A DNA stretch of 64,000 nucleotides from Macrostomum hystrix (GCA_950097015.1 CATNEN010000024.1:5842001-5906000), one strand, 5' to 3'; positions 32,301 to 45,912 are shown, numbered from the stretch's first letter. Numbers and translations are program-made. Notes: generated by a model not told the origin, from the letters alone.

Positions 32301-34451
32301 GAATCCGAGTAAAAAAAGCCCACTGTCACCAAATGAGCCTTGAACTCTGTCACTTGGCAAACTCCCAGGGTGTGCTCAGATCTGCGGGTCACGAGCTGCC
32401 GGTGGCTGTCAAAGTTCTTCGCGGCCGCAGCCCAAAACTCGGCCAGGAGCTGCTGAAAGAGGCCGGCGTTCTTGCCAGGGTGCGGCACCGCTGCTGCATC
32501 CGACTGGTGGCGCTGTGCCTCACCCAGGTGAGGCCATTGTGACAATCGGTTTATTTTATTACTTGATTTGCATTGCTCTGATCTGTTGAATATACCGACA
32601 TGCACATTCTATTTATCACTTCTTCCATTGCTTTCCTAATTCTTCTTGTCAACCATGTCTACTTTGTCTACCATGTCTACCTCGTCTCCCTTGTCTACCT
32701 TGTCTACCTTGTCTACTTTGTCTACCATATCTTCCCTATCTACCTTGTCTACCTTGTCTACCTTGTCTACGACGCCTACCTTGCCTACCCTGTCTCCCTT
32801 GTCTACCTTGTCTACCTTGTATCACATGTCTACCTTGTCTACCATGTCTACCATGTCTACCCTATCTACCTTGTCTACCCTATCTACCTTGTCTACCTTG
32901 TTCTACCCTGTATATCTTCGCCCGAAATCCGCAGGAGCCGCAGCTCATCACGGTGCTGATGCCGCGCGGATGCCTTCTAGATTTTGTGCGCACCAGACGG
33001 CGCCGAATCGGCGCGGATCGAATGCTGCGCTGGTCGCTGCAGGTGGCTGAGGGCATGGCCTACCTGCAGTCCGAAGGCATTGTGCATCGCGATTTGGCTG
33101 CGCGCAATGTCCTACTTCAGACTCCCGATCAGGTGAGGTCAACGTCGGCTTTCCTGCTGAGGTAATTTTATAGAATCTTTAAAGAAATGTGCCAGCCACA
33201 GATCAGGTCCTTGTTCCAGCCTCAGATCATGTCCTTGTTCCAGCCACAGATCAGGTCCTTGTTCCAGCCTCAGATCAGGTCCTTGTTCCAGCCTCAATTC
33301 AGGTCCTTGTTCCAGCCACAGATCAGGTCCATGTTCCAGCCACAGATCAGGTCCTTGTTCCAGCCACAGATCAGGTCCATGTTCCAGCCACAGATCAGGT
33401 CCTTGTTCCAGCCACAGATCAGGACTTTGTTCTAGCCTCAGATCATGTCCTTGTAACAGCCTCAGATCAGGTCCTTGTTCCAGCCACAGATCAGGTCCTT
33501 GTTCCAGCCACAGATCAGGTCCTTGTTCCAGCCACAGATCAGGTCTTTGTTCTAGCCTCAGATCAGGTCCTTGTTCCAGCCTCAGATTGCATCACCCCGC
33601 CATCCCAGGTGCGCATCACGGACTTTGGCCTCGCACGCCTGTTGAACATCAGCGAGCGCGACTTCGCTAGCTCCGGCGGCCTCCTGCCGGTGAAATGGCT
33701 GGGCATCGAGTGCATCGAGTCGGGAATTTTCAGCCACCAGTCGGACGTCTGGAGCTTCGGTGTCTTGGTGTGGGAGATCTGCACATTCGGCGAGTCGCCC
33801 TACTGTCAGTATGGCATTCGCCACGTTGACGACATGCTGAGCCTGCTGAACAAGGGCATCCGACTGGGTCAGCCAGATGTCTGCAGCGTCGACTTCTACA
33901 ACACGTTGCTGACCTGCTGGCTGCCCTATCCGGAGTCGCGTCCGACCTTCGTTGAGCTGATCGACATTCTGGGCGACTGCCTGAAGACGCCCGAAAGGTA
34001 CATCGCCTACAGCGGCAACCTAGCAGCCGGTGGCATCGCGGCGACACTCAGAGGCGGAACCATCGGCGATGCCGTTGCTGACCACCAGAGCGCCAACGAT
34101 GACAGTCGGGTGGACGGCGATGAAACCGAGTCAACGATAGCCGCTGGCGTTGGCACGGCTGCCGCCGATGCCGCCGCCGCTGTTGAAGCAGCCGCGCCTG
34201 CGGCAGCCGAGATGTCCAACTCCTACATCGCGGATCCCATCAGCCTGGTTAGCCAGCAGGAGAAGCTAGCTCAGCTGCCACTGGCGACCGATGGCCGATG
34301 GAACAATTACAACGACGAGGACGACGGCTATATGGTACCCTGCCTCGGCCAGCAGTTGCAGCCGTTGACGCAGCAGCAGCAGCAGCCGACTTCCGACTGC
34401 GAAAGTGACCACGAGCCCAGTAGTGTCCTGCTGCCCGGCAGACGAAAATGA
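29372..34451 (+). CDS. ErbB/EGF-receptor-type receptor tyrosine kinase (5 exons)
   Basis: Exons 29372-30906, 31337-31934, 32369-32527, 32935-33132 and 33609-34451; phases 2, 0, 0, 0 match, giving about 1110 aa. Order: Leu-rich signal peptide (1 to about 25); receptor L domain 1 (GDLTIMNIG, LANLRAIRGHNLL); furin-like Cys-rich domain (about 208-380); L domain 2; a short Cys-rich domain IV (CHPQCANGCWGPG); one transmembrane helix (about 632-659). The kinase has the Gly loop GSGAFGTVYK (ending at 711), VAVK with Lys726, catalytic HRDLAARN (Asp817), DFG (Asp835) and the ErbB-like PVKWLGIECIE and SDVWSFGVLVWE segments. The tail has tyrosines (e.g. DDGYMVPC) that could dock adaptors. It acts at the plasma membrane, sensing EGF/neuregulin-like ligands. 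Domain IV is much shorter than in vertebrate ErbBs. The start was chosen because the signal peptide begins at this Met; the frame is open 33 codons further upstream without family features. Confidence 0.95.
30899..31080. repeat. Minisatellite overlapping the ErbB exon 1 splice donor
   Basis: Units of about 19 bp (GAATGACAGGTGACAGGTC) run from the last bases of exon 1 into intron 1. The genuine exon end AATGACAG and its donor GTGACA are the first unit, and the sequence recurs about six more times. Confidence 0.85.
32000..32310 (+). mobile_element. SINE-like dispersed element, copy 2, in ErbB intron 2
   Basis: A tRNA-like A box (GAGTGGCAGAGCGGTTAACG) near 32005 is followed by a body shared with copy 1 (32088-32255) and then a perfect polymerase III B box (GGGTTCGAATCC) near 32296. 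A and B boxes are nearly 300 bases apart, far too distant for a tRNA gene, so I call a composite tRNA-derived element. Confidence 0.6.
32648..32910. repeat. 9-bp minisatellite in ErbB intron 3
   Basis: About 28 imperfect copies of TACCTTGTC, pyrimidine-rich and ending close to the exon 4 acceptor (CCGCAG at 32934). Confidence 0.9.
33190..33598. repeat. 24-bp minisatellite in ErbB intron 4
   Basis: About 17 copies of a 24-bp unit (GATCAGGTCCTTGTTCCAGC). GATCAGGT repeats the 5' splice junction of exon 4 (GATCAG/GT), and TTGTTCCAG resembles a 3' acceptor, so each unit carries look-alikes of both splice sites. Confidence 0.9.
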
Positions 34452-35512
34452 CAGCCGATGCGGCACGAAACGAACATCCGTGGTCTCTAGATCTTCAATT
34501 TTTACGAGTAGATTTAGAATCGAGTCTCGAATATTGCACCTTATGCTGTTTTGTTATCATTTCGCATTGATAATTAACTAAGGAAGATTGTTAATTTTTC
34601 TTCTTGAAACCAACAATTTTTTGCTATTCGCGTTGTTTGACAGCATTGAATGGATTGTATAAAAAATGTTATGTCAAATTATTTACACTTCTTGCTCTGC
34701 GCACATTATGTCAGCTGTCAACTGTCACTCAACTCTACTCATCCCATGCGCATCCAGTCAGCCTCATTGTACACCTACATCCGCAGCGCGATCTCAATAG
34801 GTTCGCGTCCTGTATGTACACTCGCCCAGACCGCCATTTGATGAACATTCGCTAGCCAACCCAGCCTCCCTTCAAGTACACTCGCTCAGCCAATCCCAGC
34901 CCGCCTTGATGTACACTCACTCATCCAATCACTGTCCGCTCCCTTGATGAACACTTGCATAAAGCAATATTTTAAGAAGAACAGTTATCCATGACCCAAT
35001 ATAAGGAATGCCATTCGCTCAGTAAAATTATTTTTTTCCAGGCTTAATGTAATAAAACTGAATGCTTTTTGTTCCAGAATATAGCCAGATTCTACGCTCG
35101 TAAATAAAAGACGCATGCTAACTTTTCAGTAATAATTTTACGCTCGATTCTTTTATTTTTTAATCTCAACTTTCAATTAGTTCGAATGGCTTTCCAAGAA
35201 AATGCGCTTCTCAGCTTTCTCCAGTAAAACAAAGTCTTATTTTTAACCGAACGGGTTTTAATTATTATTGCTATTCTATTGTCAGCTAACTGGATTCCAA
35301 ACAGTCGATTTGCCATATAGTACTACGAGAAATATCATTTAACCTCTTTGTGTGCCTCGAGTTACCTGTTACGGCTTCATGCAAAATCTAATAAATTTTG
35401 ATGTTTCCCAGCCAGGCATTAAATGAAGACTGGTCAGCTTGCTTTCCTGCCGGCCTCCTGACAGTGTAATTAGCTGTGAATTATTTACCGTGTATTATTT
35501 ACTAGAATACAT
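34452..35512. other. ErbB 3' UTR and intergenic sequence
   Basis: No coding exon recognised. AATAAA occurs at 35051-35056, a possible polyadenylation signal about 600 bases after the stop, with another near 35102. Confidence 0.45.
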
Positions 35513-38500
35513 ATGAGGGTGGCACTGTTTATGCTCATAGCAGCTGCCCCAATTTACTTTCCTAACCCTATCTACTCAACTTCCGTTTTATCTTTGTCCA
35601 TCGTTTCTGCCCAACTAGCCTTGCGCCACACCGTCCCTTCTCCCCATCTTCACCTTGTGTTACACCGTAAACTCACTCCCTTCACACACACCTTGTGTCA
35701 CACCTTCCCTTCACTCCCTTCACACACACCTTGTGTCACACCTTCCCTTCACTCCCTTCACACACACCTTGTGTCACACCTTCCCTTCACTCCCTTCACA
35801 CACACCTTCCCTTCACTCCCTTCACACACCTTGTGTCACACCTTCCCTTCACTCCCTTCACACACCTTGTGTCACACCTTCCCTTCACTCCCTTCACACA
35901 CACCTTGTGTCACACCTTCCCTTCACTCCCTTCACACACCTTGTGTCACACCTTCCCTTCACTCCCTTCACACACACCTTGTGTCACACCTTCCCTTCAC
36001 TCCCTTCACACACACCTTGTGTCACACCTTCCCTTCACTCCCTTCACACACACCTTGTGTCACACCTTCCCTTCACTCCCTTCACACACACCTTCCCTTC
36101 ACTCCCTTCACACACCTTGTGTCACACCTTCCCTTCACTCCCTTCACACACCTTGTGTCACACCTTCCCTTCACTCCCTTCACACACCTTGTGTCACACC
36201 TTCCCTTCACTCCCTTCACACACCTTGTGTCACACCTTCCCTTCACTCCCTTCACACACACCTTGTGTCACACCTTCCCTTCACTCCCTTCACACACACC
36301 TTGTGTCACACCTTCCCTTCACTCCCTTCACACACACCTTCCCTTCACTCCCTTCACACACCTTGTGTCACACCTTCCCTTCACTCCCTTCACACACCTT
36401 GTGTCACACCTTCCCTTCACTCCCTTCACACACCTTGTGTCACACCTTCCCTTCACTCCCTTCACACACCTTGTGTCACACCTTCCCTTCACTCCCTTCA
36501 CACACCTTGTGTCACACCTTCCCTTCACTCCCTTCACACACACCTTGTGTCACACCTTCCCTTCACTCCCTTCACACACCTTGTGTCACACCTTCCCTTC
36601 ACTCCCTTCACACACCTTGTGTCACACCTTCCCTTCACTCCCTTCACACACCTTGTGTCACACCTTCCCTTCACTCCCTAGCCTAGCCTATCAGGATCAG
36701 TGAGATGAATAGCCATGGACTAAGCTTCTCTTGTTCAAGTGTAGTTTAGAATTTGCAGGAGTTTTTTGCCAGCTTTTAAGTTGCACTTTTAGATGTCCCA
36801 TCTTACTACTCGTACAATGACTTCAGTAGTGTGTTTCGACCAATTTCCATAAGAAGTATTTTCCATGATCTCGTACTCTCCAAAACTTCACCGGTTTGCA
36901 GATTCTGAAGATTTAGTTTTCTGAAGATTCAGTCTTCTGAAGATTCAGTCTCCTGAAGACTCAGTCTCCTGAAGATGCCGTCTCCTGAAGACTCAGTCTC
37001 CTGAAGATTCAGTCTCCTGAAGATTCAGTCTCCTGAAGATTCAGTCTCCTGAAGATTCAGTCTCCTGAAGACTCAGTCTCCTGAAGACTCAGTCTCCTGA
37101 AGATGCCGTCTCCTGAAGGTGCCGTCTCCTGAAGATGCCGTCTCCTGAAGATCCAGTCTCCTGAAGATGCCGTCTCCTGAAGATTCAGTCTCCTGAAGAT
37201 CCAGTCTCCTGAAGATGCCGTCTCCTGAAGATTCAGTCTCCTGAAGATCCAGTCTCCTGAAGATCCAGTCTCCTGAAGATGCCGTCTCCTGAAGATCCAG
37301 TCTCCTGAAGATCCAGTCTCCTGAAGATCCAGTCTCCTGAAGATGCCGTCTCCTGAAGATCCAGTCTCCTGAAGATGCCGTCTCCTGAAGATCCAGTCTC
37401 CTGAAGATTCAGAATATTTTGTGTGTTATTGGCAGGTGTGTCTGGTTTCATTGGCCCAGGCTGTCTGACAGCTGCTGGTGAGAAGCCAGCATCTGTACAG
37501 TTTCCCAATGAAATGTTTTTCGTATCGGAAGCTATCAGGCACAGTTTTTATCCCGAGAGGTTCCATGTAGGTCTGCAATTGCAGCAGATCCTAAATTGTC
37601 TGTCATTCAGGGTTTTGCAAAAAGTGTTAATAAAATAAGAGAACTTAGCATTGTTCCAGCTTTCTGCGAGACTTCTCGCTGATACAATTCGTCGTAGTTT
37701 TTGTCGCTCTTTGTAAAGAAATACTGACTGAATGAGTACTTAGCAAGAAATACGACACTCAACCTGTGATTCGCATTGAATGAGTGAATGCAATATTGGG
37801 GGTAGCACTCTCTGGGGGGTGAATGGCATCTTGAGAATGGCACTCTCTAGAGGTGAATGACACATTGAGAATGGCACTCTCTAGAGGTGAATGACACATT
37901 GAGAATGGCACTCTCTAGAGGTGAATGACACATTGACAATGGCACTCTCTAGAGGTGAATGACACATTGAGAATGGCACTCTCTAGAGGTGAATGACACA
38001 TTGAGAATGGCACTCTCTAGAGGTGAATGACACATTGAGAATGGCACTCTCTAGAGGTGAATGACACATTGAGAATGGCACTCTCTAGAGGTGAATGACA
38101 CATTGAGAATGGCACTCTCTAGAGGTGAATGACACATTGAGAATGGCACTCTCTAGAGGTGAATGGCACATTGAGAATGGCACTCTCTAGAGGTGAATGA
38201 CACATTGAGAATGGCACTCTCTAGAGGTGAATGACACATTGAGAATGGCACTCTCTAGGTGTGAATGGCACATTGAGAATGGCACTCTCTAGAGGTGAAT
38301 GACACATTGAGAATGGCACTCTCTAGAGGTGAATGACACATTGAGAATGGCACTCTCTAGAGGTGAATGACACATTGAGAATGGCACTCTCTAGAGGTGA
38401 ATGACACATTGAGAATGGCACTCTCTAGAGGTGAATGACACATTGAGAATGGCACTCTCTAGAGGTGAATGACACATTGAGAATGGCACTCTCTAGAGGT

Positions 38501-41500
38501 GAATGACACATTGAGAATGGCACTCTCTAGAGGTGAATGACACATTGAGAATGGCACTCTCTAGAGGTGAATGACACATTGAGAATGGCACTCTCTAGGG
38601 GTGAATATCACAATGAGAATGGCACTCTCTAGAGGTGAATGACACATTGAGAATGGCACTCTCTAGAGGTGAATGACATTGAGAATGGCACTCTCTAGAG
38701 GTGAATGACACATTGAGAATGGCACTCTCTAGGGGTGAATGACACATTGAGAATGGCACTCTCTAGGGGTGAATGACACATTGAGAATGGCACTCTCTAG
38801 GGGTGAATGGCACATTGAGAATGGCACTCTCTAGGGGTGAATATCACAATGAGAATGGCACTCTCTAGAGGTGAATGACACATTGAGAATGGCACTCTCT
38901 AGAGGTGAATGACATTGAGAATGGCACTCTCTAGAGGTGAATGACACATTGAGAATGGCACTTTCTAGGGGTGAATGACACATTGAGAATGGCACTCTCT
39001 AGAGGTGAATGACACATTGAGAATGGCACTCTCTAGAGGTGAATGACACATTGAGAATGGCACTCTCTAGAGGTGAATGACACATTGAGAATGGCACTCT
39101 CTAGGGGTGAATATCACAATGAGAATGGCACTCTCTAGAGGTGAATGACACATTGAGAATGGCACTCTCTAGGGGTGAATGACACATTGAGAATGGCACT
39201 CTCTAGAGGTGAATGACACATTGAGAATGGCACTCTCTAGAGGTGAATGACACATTGAGAATGGCACTCTCTAGAGGTGAATGACACATTGAGAATGGCA
39301 CTCTCTAGAGGTGAATGACACATTAAGAATGGCACTCTCTAGAGGTGAATGACACATTGAGAATGGCACTCTCTAGAGGTGAATGACACATTGAGAATGG
39401 CACTCTCTAGAGGTGAATGACACATTGAGAATGGCACTCTCTAGAGGTGAATGACACATTGAGAATGGCACTCTCTAGGGGTGAATGACACATTGAGAAT
39501 GGCACTCTCTAGGGGTGAATGACACATTGAGAATGGCACTCTCTAGGGGTGAATGGCACATTGAGAATGGCACTCTCTAGGGGTGAATATCACAATGAGA
39601 ATGGCACTCTCTAGAGGTGAATGACACATTGAGAATGGCACTCTCTAGAGGTGAATGGCACATTGAGAATGGCACTCTCTAGAGGTAAATGACACATTGA
39701 GAATGGCACTCTCTAGAGGTGAATGACACATTGAGAATGGCACTCTCTAGAGGTGAATGACACATTGAGAATGGCACTCTCTAGAGGTGAATGACACATT
39801 GAGAATGGCACTCTCTAGAGGTGAATGACACATTGAGAATGGCACTCTCTAGAGGTGAATGACACATTGAGAATGGCACTCTCTAGAGGTGAATGGCACA
39901 TTGAGAATGGCACTCTCTAGAGGTGAATGACACATTGAGAATGGCACTTTCTAGGGGTGAATGACACATTGAGAATGGCACTCTCTAGGGGTGAATGACA
40001 CATTGAGAATGGCACTCTCTAGAGGTGAATGACACATTGAGAATGGCACTCTCTAGAGGTGAATGGCACATTGAGAATGGCACTCTCTAGGGGTGAATAT
40101 CACAATGAGAATGCCACTCTCTAGAGGTGAATGACACATTGAGAATGGCACTCTCTAGAGGTGAATGACACATTGAGAATGGCACTCTCTAGGGGTGAAT
40201 GACACATTGAGAATGGCACTCTCTAGAGGTGAATGACACATTGAGAATGGCACTCTCTAGAGGTGAATGACACATTGAGAATGGCACTCTCTAGAGGTGA
40301 ATGACACATTGAGAATGGCACTCTCTAGGGGTGAATGACACATTGAGAATGGCACTCTCTAGGGGTGAATGGCACATTGAGAATGGCACTCTCTAGAGGT
40401 GAATGACACATTGAGAATGGCACTCTCTAGAGGTGAATGACACATTGAGAATGGCACTCTCTAGGGGTGAATGGCACATTGAGAATGGCACTCTCTAGAG
40501 GTGAATGGCACATTGAGAATGGCACTCTCTAGAGGTGAATGACACATTGAGAATGGCACTCTCTAGAGGTGAATGGCACATTGAGAATGGCACTCTCTAG
40601 GGGTGAATGACACATTGAGAATGGCACTCTCTAGAGGTGAATGACACATTGAGAATGGCACTCTCTAGAGGTGAATGGCACATTGAGAATGGCACTCTCT
40701 AGAGGTGAATGACACATTGAGAATGGCACTCTCTAGAGGTGAATGGCACATTGAGAATGGCACTCTCTAGGGGTGAATGACACATTGAGAATGGCACTCT
40801 CTAGAGGTGAATGACACATTGAGAATGGCACTCTCTAGGGGTGAATGGCACATTGAGAATGGCACTCTCTAGAGGTGAATGACACATTGAGAATGGCACT
40901 CTCTAGGGGTGAATGACACATTGAGAATGGCACTCTCTAGGGGTGAATGGCACATTGAGAATGGCACTCTCTAGAGGTGAATGACACATTGAGAATGGCA
41001 CTCTCTAGGGGTGAATGGCACATTGAGAATGGCACTCTCTAGAGGTGAATGACACATTGAGAATGGCACTCTCTATGGGTGAATGGCATCTTTAAAATAT
41101 CACTCTCTTGGGGTGAATCGTGAATCGATGCTTCCCACCAATGAGGAATTTTGTACCTTTGATCCCAGAAGATCCCAACACTGAAAACCTCGTTGGCCAA
41201 TGAGCTCCGGGTCCGTTTCCTACTCAGCCATGCAGCCTCCCTAGCCAAGGATCTGACAGGATTAAAAGCGAAGCTGCGAACACCTACCCGAGAGCTACTT
41301 GCTGTGACAACTTTTTTGGGGAAAAACGGAGTTAGCGGCGGTGAAGAGAAATCCGGATCGCAGGTAAGCGCTGTCACTGTGACTTAGAATTATTCCTTGC
41401 TACTGAAGAATGTGTTACTTGGCACATGTACTGCAATCCCCAATACCTGTCTAATCAATCCCCATAACCTGTCTAATCCATCACCAATGCCTGTCTAATC

Positions 41501-43256
41501 CATCACCAATATCTTTCTAATCCTTCACCAGTATCTGTCTAATGCATCACCAATACCTATCTAATCCATCACCAATACCTGTCTAATCCATCACCAATGC
41601 CTGTCTAATCCATCACCAATACCTGTCTAATCTATCACCAATGCCTGTCTAATCCATCACCAATACCTGTCTAATCCATCACCAATGCCTGTCTAATCCA
41701 TCACCAATACCTGTCTAATCCATCACCAATGCCTGTCTAATCCATCACCAATACCTGTCTAATCCATCACCAATGCCTGTCTAATCCATCACCAATACCT
41801 GTCTAATCCATCACCAGTATCTGTCTAATGCATCATCAATATCTGTCTAATCCATCACCAATACCTGTCTAATCCATCACCAATGCCTGTCTAATCCATC
41901 ACCAATACCTGTCTAATCCATCACCAGTATCTGTCTAATGCATCACCAATACCTGTCTAATCCATCACCAATACCTGTCTAATCCATCACCAATGCCTGT
42001 CTAATCCATCACCAATGCCTGTCTAATCCATCACCAGTATCTGTCTAATCCATCACCAATACCTGTCTAATCCATCACCAATGCCTGTCTAATCCATCAC
42101 CAGTATCTGTCTAATGCATCACCAATACCTGTCTAATCCATCACCAATAACTGTCTAATCTATCACCAATACCTGTCTAATCCATCACCAATGCCTGTCT
42201 AATCCATCACCAATGCCTGTCTAATCCATCACCAGTATCTGTCTAATCCATCACCAATACCTGTCTAATCCATCACCAATGCCTGTCTAATCCATCACCA
42301 GTATCTGTCTAGTGCATCACCAATACCTGTCTAATCCATCACCAATAACTGTCTAATCTATCACCAATACCTGTCTAATCCATCACCAATGCCTGTCTAA
42401 TCCATCACCAATGCCTATGTAATTCATCACCAATGCCTGTCTAATCCATCACCAATACCTGTCTAATCCATCACCAATACCTGTCTAATCCATCACCAAT
42501 ACCTGTCTAATCCATCACCAGTACCTGTCTAATCCATCATTAATGCCTGTCCAATCCATCACCAATACCTGTCTAATCCATCACCAATGCCTGTCTAATC
42601 CATCACCAATGCCTGTCTAATCCATCACCAATGCCTGTCTAATCCATCACCAATGCCTTTCTAATCCATCACTAATACCTGTCTAATCCATCATTAATGC
42701 CTGTCTAATCCATCACCAATGCCTGTCTAATCCATCACCAATACCTGTCCAATCCATCACCAATACCTGTCCAATCCATCACCAATACCTGTCCAATCCA
42801 TCCCCAATACCTGGCTAATCCATCCTATTTCTTAGCCGTAATTCCGCGAATCACAGTTAATACACCAATCAATAACTCGGGTTCTAGACTTGTCCACTCT
42901 GTCCTATTTGTTCTCATATTTCTGCTCATACGCCATCATCAGTTCAGGATTCCGGGAGACTGGGAAGCAGGAAGTTTGTCCCTAACTTGCAGAGAACAGA
43001 ACAGAGCAACAAGCAAAAGCTATTATCACATGGGCGTAGGCTGAGAGCTGCTACCGCGGAGACTGTTTGCTCACGCAATTCATCAGCCTGCTGTCAGCTT
43101 CGCCCCAGGGGGTCTAAAATTATTTTTCTTCGATTCAACTTGCGCAAATGCCGAGTTCCCTTGTCTGCTGTTGCTGGGGGCAGCTTGTGTGAGCAGCTGT
43201 GGATGAGCTGTCCGGGAGGAATTACCCCGCATCAATATTGGCTGCTGGGATTTTAG
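35513..43256 (+). CDS. Candidate four-exon gene, unrecognised (tentative)
   Basis: Four open segments with GT-AG borders join in matching phase: 35513-35666, 37436-37566, 41169-41363 and 42948-43256, about 262 aa, with introns filled by minisatellites. Segment 1 starts MRVALFMLIAAAPIYF, signal-peptide-like. Segment 2 has ordinary complexity (SVQFPNEMFFVSEAIRHSFY). Segment 3 (SLANELRVRFLLSHAASLAK...) is the most gene-like, with balanced composition, a GC rise and a good GTAAGC donor. Segment 4 is Arg/Ser-rich and ends in HQYWLLGF. I recognise no family. Segments 2 and 3 are the most credible; 1 and 4 are included only because their phases fit. Parts may belong to another gene or be chance. Confidence 0.28.
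35690..36685. repeat. 36/38-bp minisatellite
   Basis: About 28 copies of a unit containing CACCTTGTGTCACACCTTCC, with length variants (CACA insertions and shortened units lacking the CTTGTGTCA part). A larger block is duplicated (compare 35940-36110 with 36200-36350). It is open in all three plus frames, which shows that openness here is not evidence of coding. Confidence 0.93.
36898..37412. repeat. 16-bp minisatellite
   Basis: About 32 copies of CAGTCTCCTGAAGATT with GATGCCGT and GATCCAGT variants, ending about 20 bases before a candidate 3' splice acceptor (TTGGCAG at 37435). Confidence 0.92.
37840..41090. repeat. Giant 34-bp minisatellite (about 95 copies)
   Basis: Unit of 34 bp with core GAATGGCACTCTCTAGAGGT. 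Variants (GGGGTGAA, TATCACAA, GGCACATT, and a shortened unit lacking CA) recur in the same order at several places, so blocks of several units were duplicated together. CTCTAG followed by AGGTGAA gives every unit a small AG/GT splice-like motif. Confidence 0.95.
41440..42825. repeat. 22-bp minisatellite (about 63 copies)
   Basis: Unit CTGTCTAATCCATCACCAAT plus AC or GC, with AGTATC and AATAAC variants arranged in larger duplicated blocks (for example 41975-42150 and 42170-42350). Confidence 0.94.
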
Positions 43257-43311
43257 AACTGACCAAATCCTGCAACAGTTTCTCACCTGTCTACAACTTG
43301 GAGACATCCCA

Positions 43312-45912
43312 TGTCAACATCCCATCTTACAACACACACCCCATGTCATAACACACATCCCATCTCACACACACCCCATCTCACAGCACACATCCCATCT
43401 CACAACACACATCCCATCTCACAACACACATCCCATCTCACAACACACATCCTATCTCACAACACACACCCCATCTCACAACACACACCCCATCTCACAC
43501 ACACATCCCATCTCACAACACACATCCCATCTCACAACACACACCCCATCTCACACACACCCCATCTCACAACACACATCCCATCTCACAACACAAATCC
43601 CATCTCACAACACACACCCCATCTCACAACACACACCCCATCTCACAACACACATCCCATCTCACAACACACATCCCATCTCACAACACACATCCCATCT
43701 CACAACACACATCCCATCTCACAGCACACACCCCATCTCACAACACACATCCCATATCACAACACACATCCCATCTCACACACACCCCATCTCACAACAC
43801 ACATCCCATCTCACAACACAAATCCCATCTCACAACACACATCCCATCTCACAACACACATCCTATCTCACAACACACATCCCATCTCACAGCACACATC
43901 CCATCTCACAACACACACCCCATCTCACAACACACACCCCATCTCACAACACACATCCCATCTCACACAAACCCCATCTCACAACACACATCCCATCTCA
44001 CAACACACATCCCATCTCACAACACACCACATCTCACAGCACACACCCCATCTCACAACACACATCCCATCTCACAACACACACCCCATCTCACAACACA
44101 CATCCCATCTCACAACACACACCCCATCTCACAACACACACCCCATCTCACAACACACATCCCATCTCACAACACACATCCCATCTCACAACACACATCC
44201 CATCTCACAACACACACCCCATCTCACAACACAAATCCCATCTCACAACACACATCCCATCTCAAAACACACACCCCATCTCACAACACACACCCCATCT
44301 CACAACACACATCCCATCTCACAACACACATCCCATCTCACAACACACATCCCATCTCACAACACACACCCCATCTCACAACATACACCCCATCTCACAA
44401 CACACATCCCATCTCACACACACCCCATCTCACAACACACATCCCATCTCACAGCACACACCCCATCTCACAACACACATCCCATCTCACAACACACACC
44501 CCATCTCACAACACACATCCCATCTCACAACACACACCCCATCTCACAACACACATCCCATCTCACAACACACACCCCATCTCACAACACACACCCTATC
44601 TCACAACACACATCCCATCTCACAACACACATCCCATCTCACAACACACACCCCATCTCACAACACACATCCCATCTCACAACACACACCCCATCTCACA
44701 ACACACACCCCATGTCATAATACACACCCCATCTCACAACACACACCCCATCTCACAACACACATCCCATCTCATAGCACACATCCCATGTCATAATACA
44801 CACCCCATCTCACAGCACACATCCCATCTCAGAACACACACCCCATGTCATAATACACACCCCATCTCACAGCACACATCCCATCTCACAACACACATCC
44901 CATCTCACAACACACACCCCATCTCACAACACACACCCCATCTCACAACACACACCCCATGTCATAATACACACCCCATCTCACAGCACACACCCCATCT
45001 CACAACACACATCCCATCTCACACACACCCCATCTCACAACACACACCCCATCTCACAGCACACATCCCATCTCACAACACACACCCCATCTCACAACAC
45101 ACACCCCATCTCACAACACACACCCCATCTCACAACACACACCCCATGTCATAATACACACCGCATCTCACAGCACACATCCCATCTCACAACACACCCC
45201 ATCTCACAACACACATCCCATCTCACAACACACATCCCATCTCACAACACACACCCCATCTCACAACACACATCCCATCTCACAACACAAATCCCATCTC
45301 ACAACACACATCCCATCTCACAACACACACCCCATCTCACAACACACACCCCATCTCACAACACACATCCCATCTCACAACACACATCCCATCTCACAAC
45401 ACACACCCCATCTCACAACACACACCCCATCTCACAACACACACCCCATGTCATAATACACACCCCATCTCACAGCACACACCCCATCTCACAACACACA
45501 TCCCATCTCACAACACACATCCCATCTCACAACACAAATCCCATCTCACAACACACATCCCATCTCACAACACACACCCCATCTCACAACACACATCCCA
45601 TCTCACAACACACATCCCATCTCACAACACACATCCCATCTCACAACACACACCCCATCTCACAACACACATCACATCTCATAACACACACCCCATCTCA
45701 CAGCACACACCCCATCTCACAACACACATCCCATCTCACAACACACACCCCATCTCACAACACACATCCCATCTCACACACACCCCATCTCACAACACAC
45801 ACCCCATGTCATAATACACACCCCATCTCACAACACACATCCCATCTCACAACACACATCCCATCTCATAACACACATCCCATCTCACAACACAAATCCC
45901 ATCTCACAAAAC
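43312..45912. repeat. 2.6-kb 19-bp minisatellite
   Basis: About 135 copies of CATCTCACAACACACAYCC. Rarer variants (CATGTCATAATACACACCC, CACAGCACA, shortened CTCACACACACC) recur in groups, which again indicates block duplication. It gives a spurious open frame of 469 codons. Confidence 0.95.

Noticed and set aside
32000-32310. A functional tRNA gene in ErbB intron 2
   Set aside because: A and B boxes are nearly 300 bases apart and no cloverleaf can be drawn; the sequence is shared with a dispersed repeat.
35513-36703. Long Ser/Thr/Pro/His-rich repeat ORF
   Set aside because: The array is open in all three plus frames, which is a property of the unit, not of selection for coding.
37840-41090. 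CRISPR array
   Set aside because: Units are contiguous and near-identical with no unique spacers, and the genome is eukaryotic.
43311-44720. 469-codon His/Thr/Pro repeat ORF
   Set aside because: A 19-bp unit cycling through frames without stops; the same array continues past the frame with no change in character.
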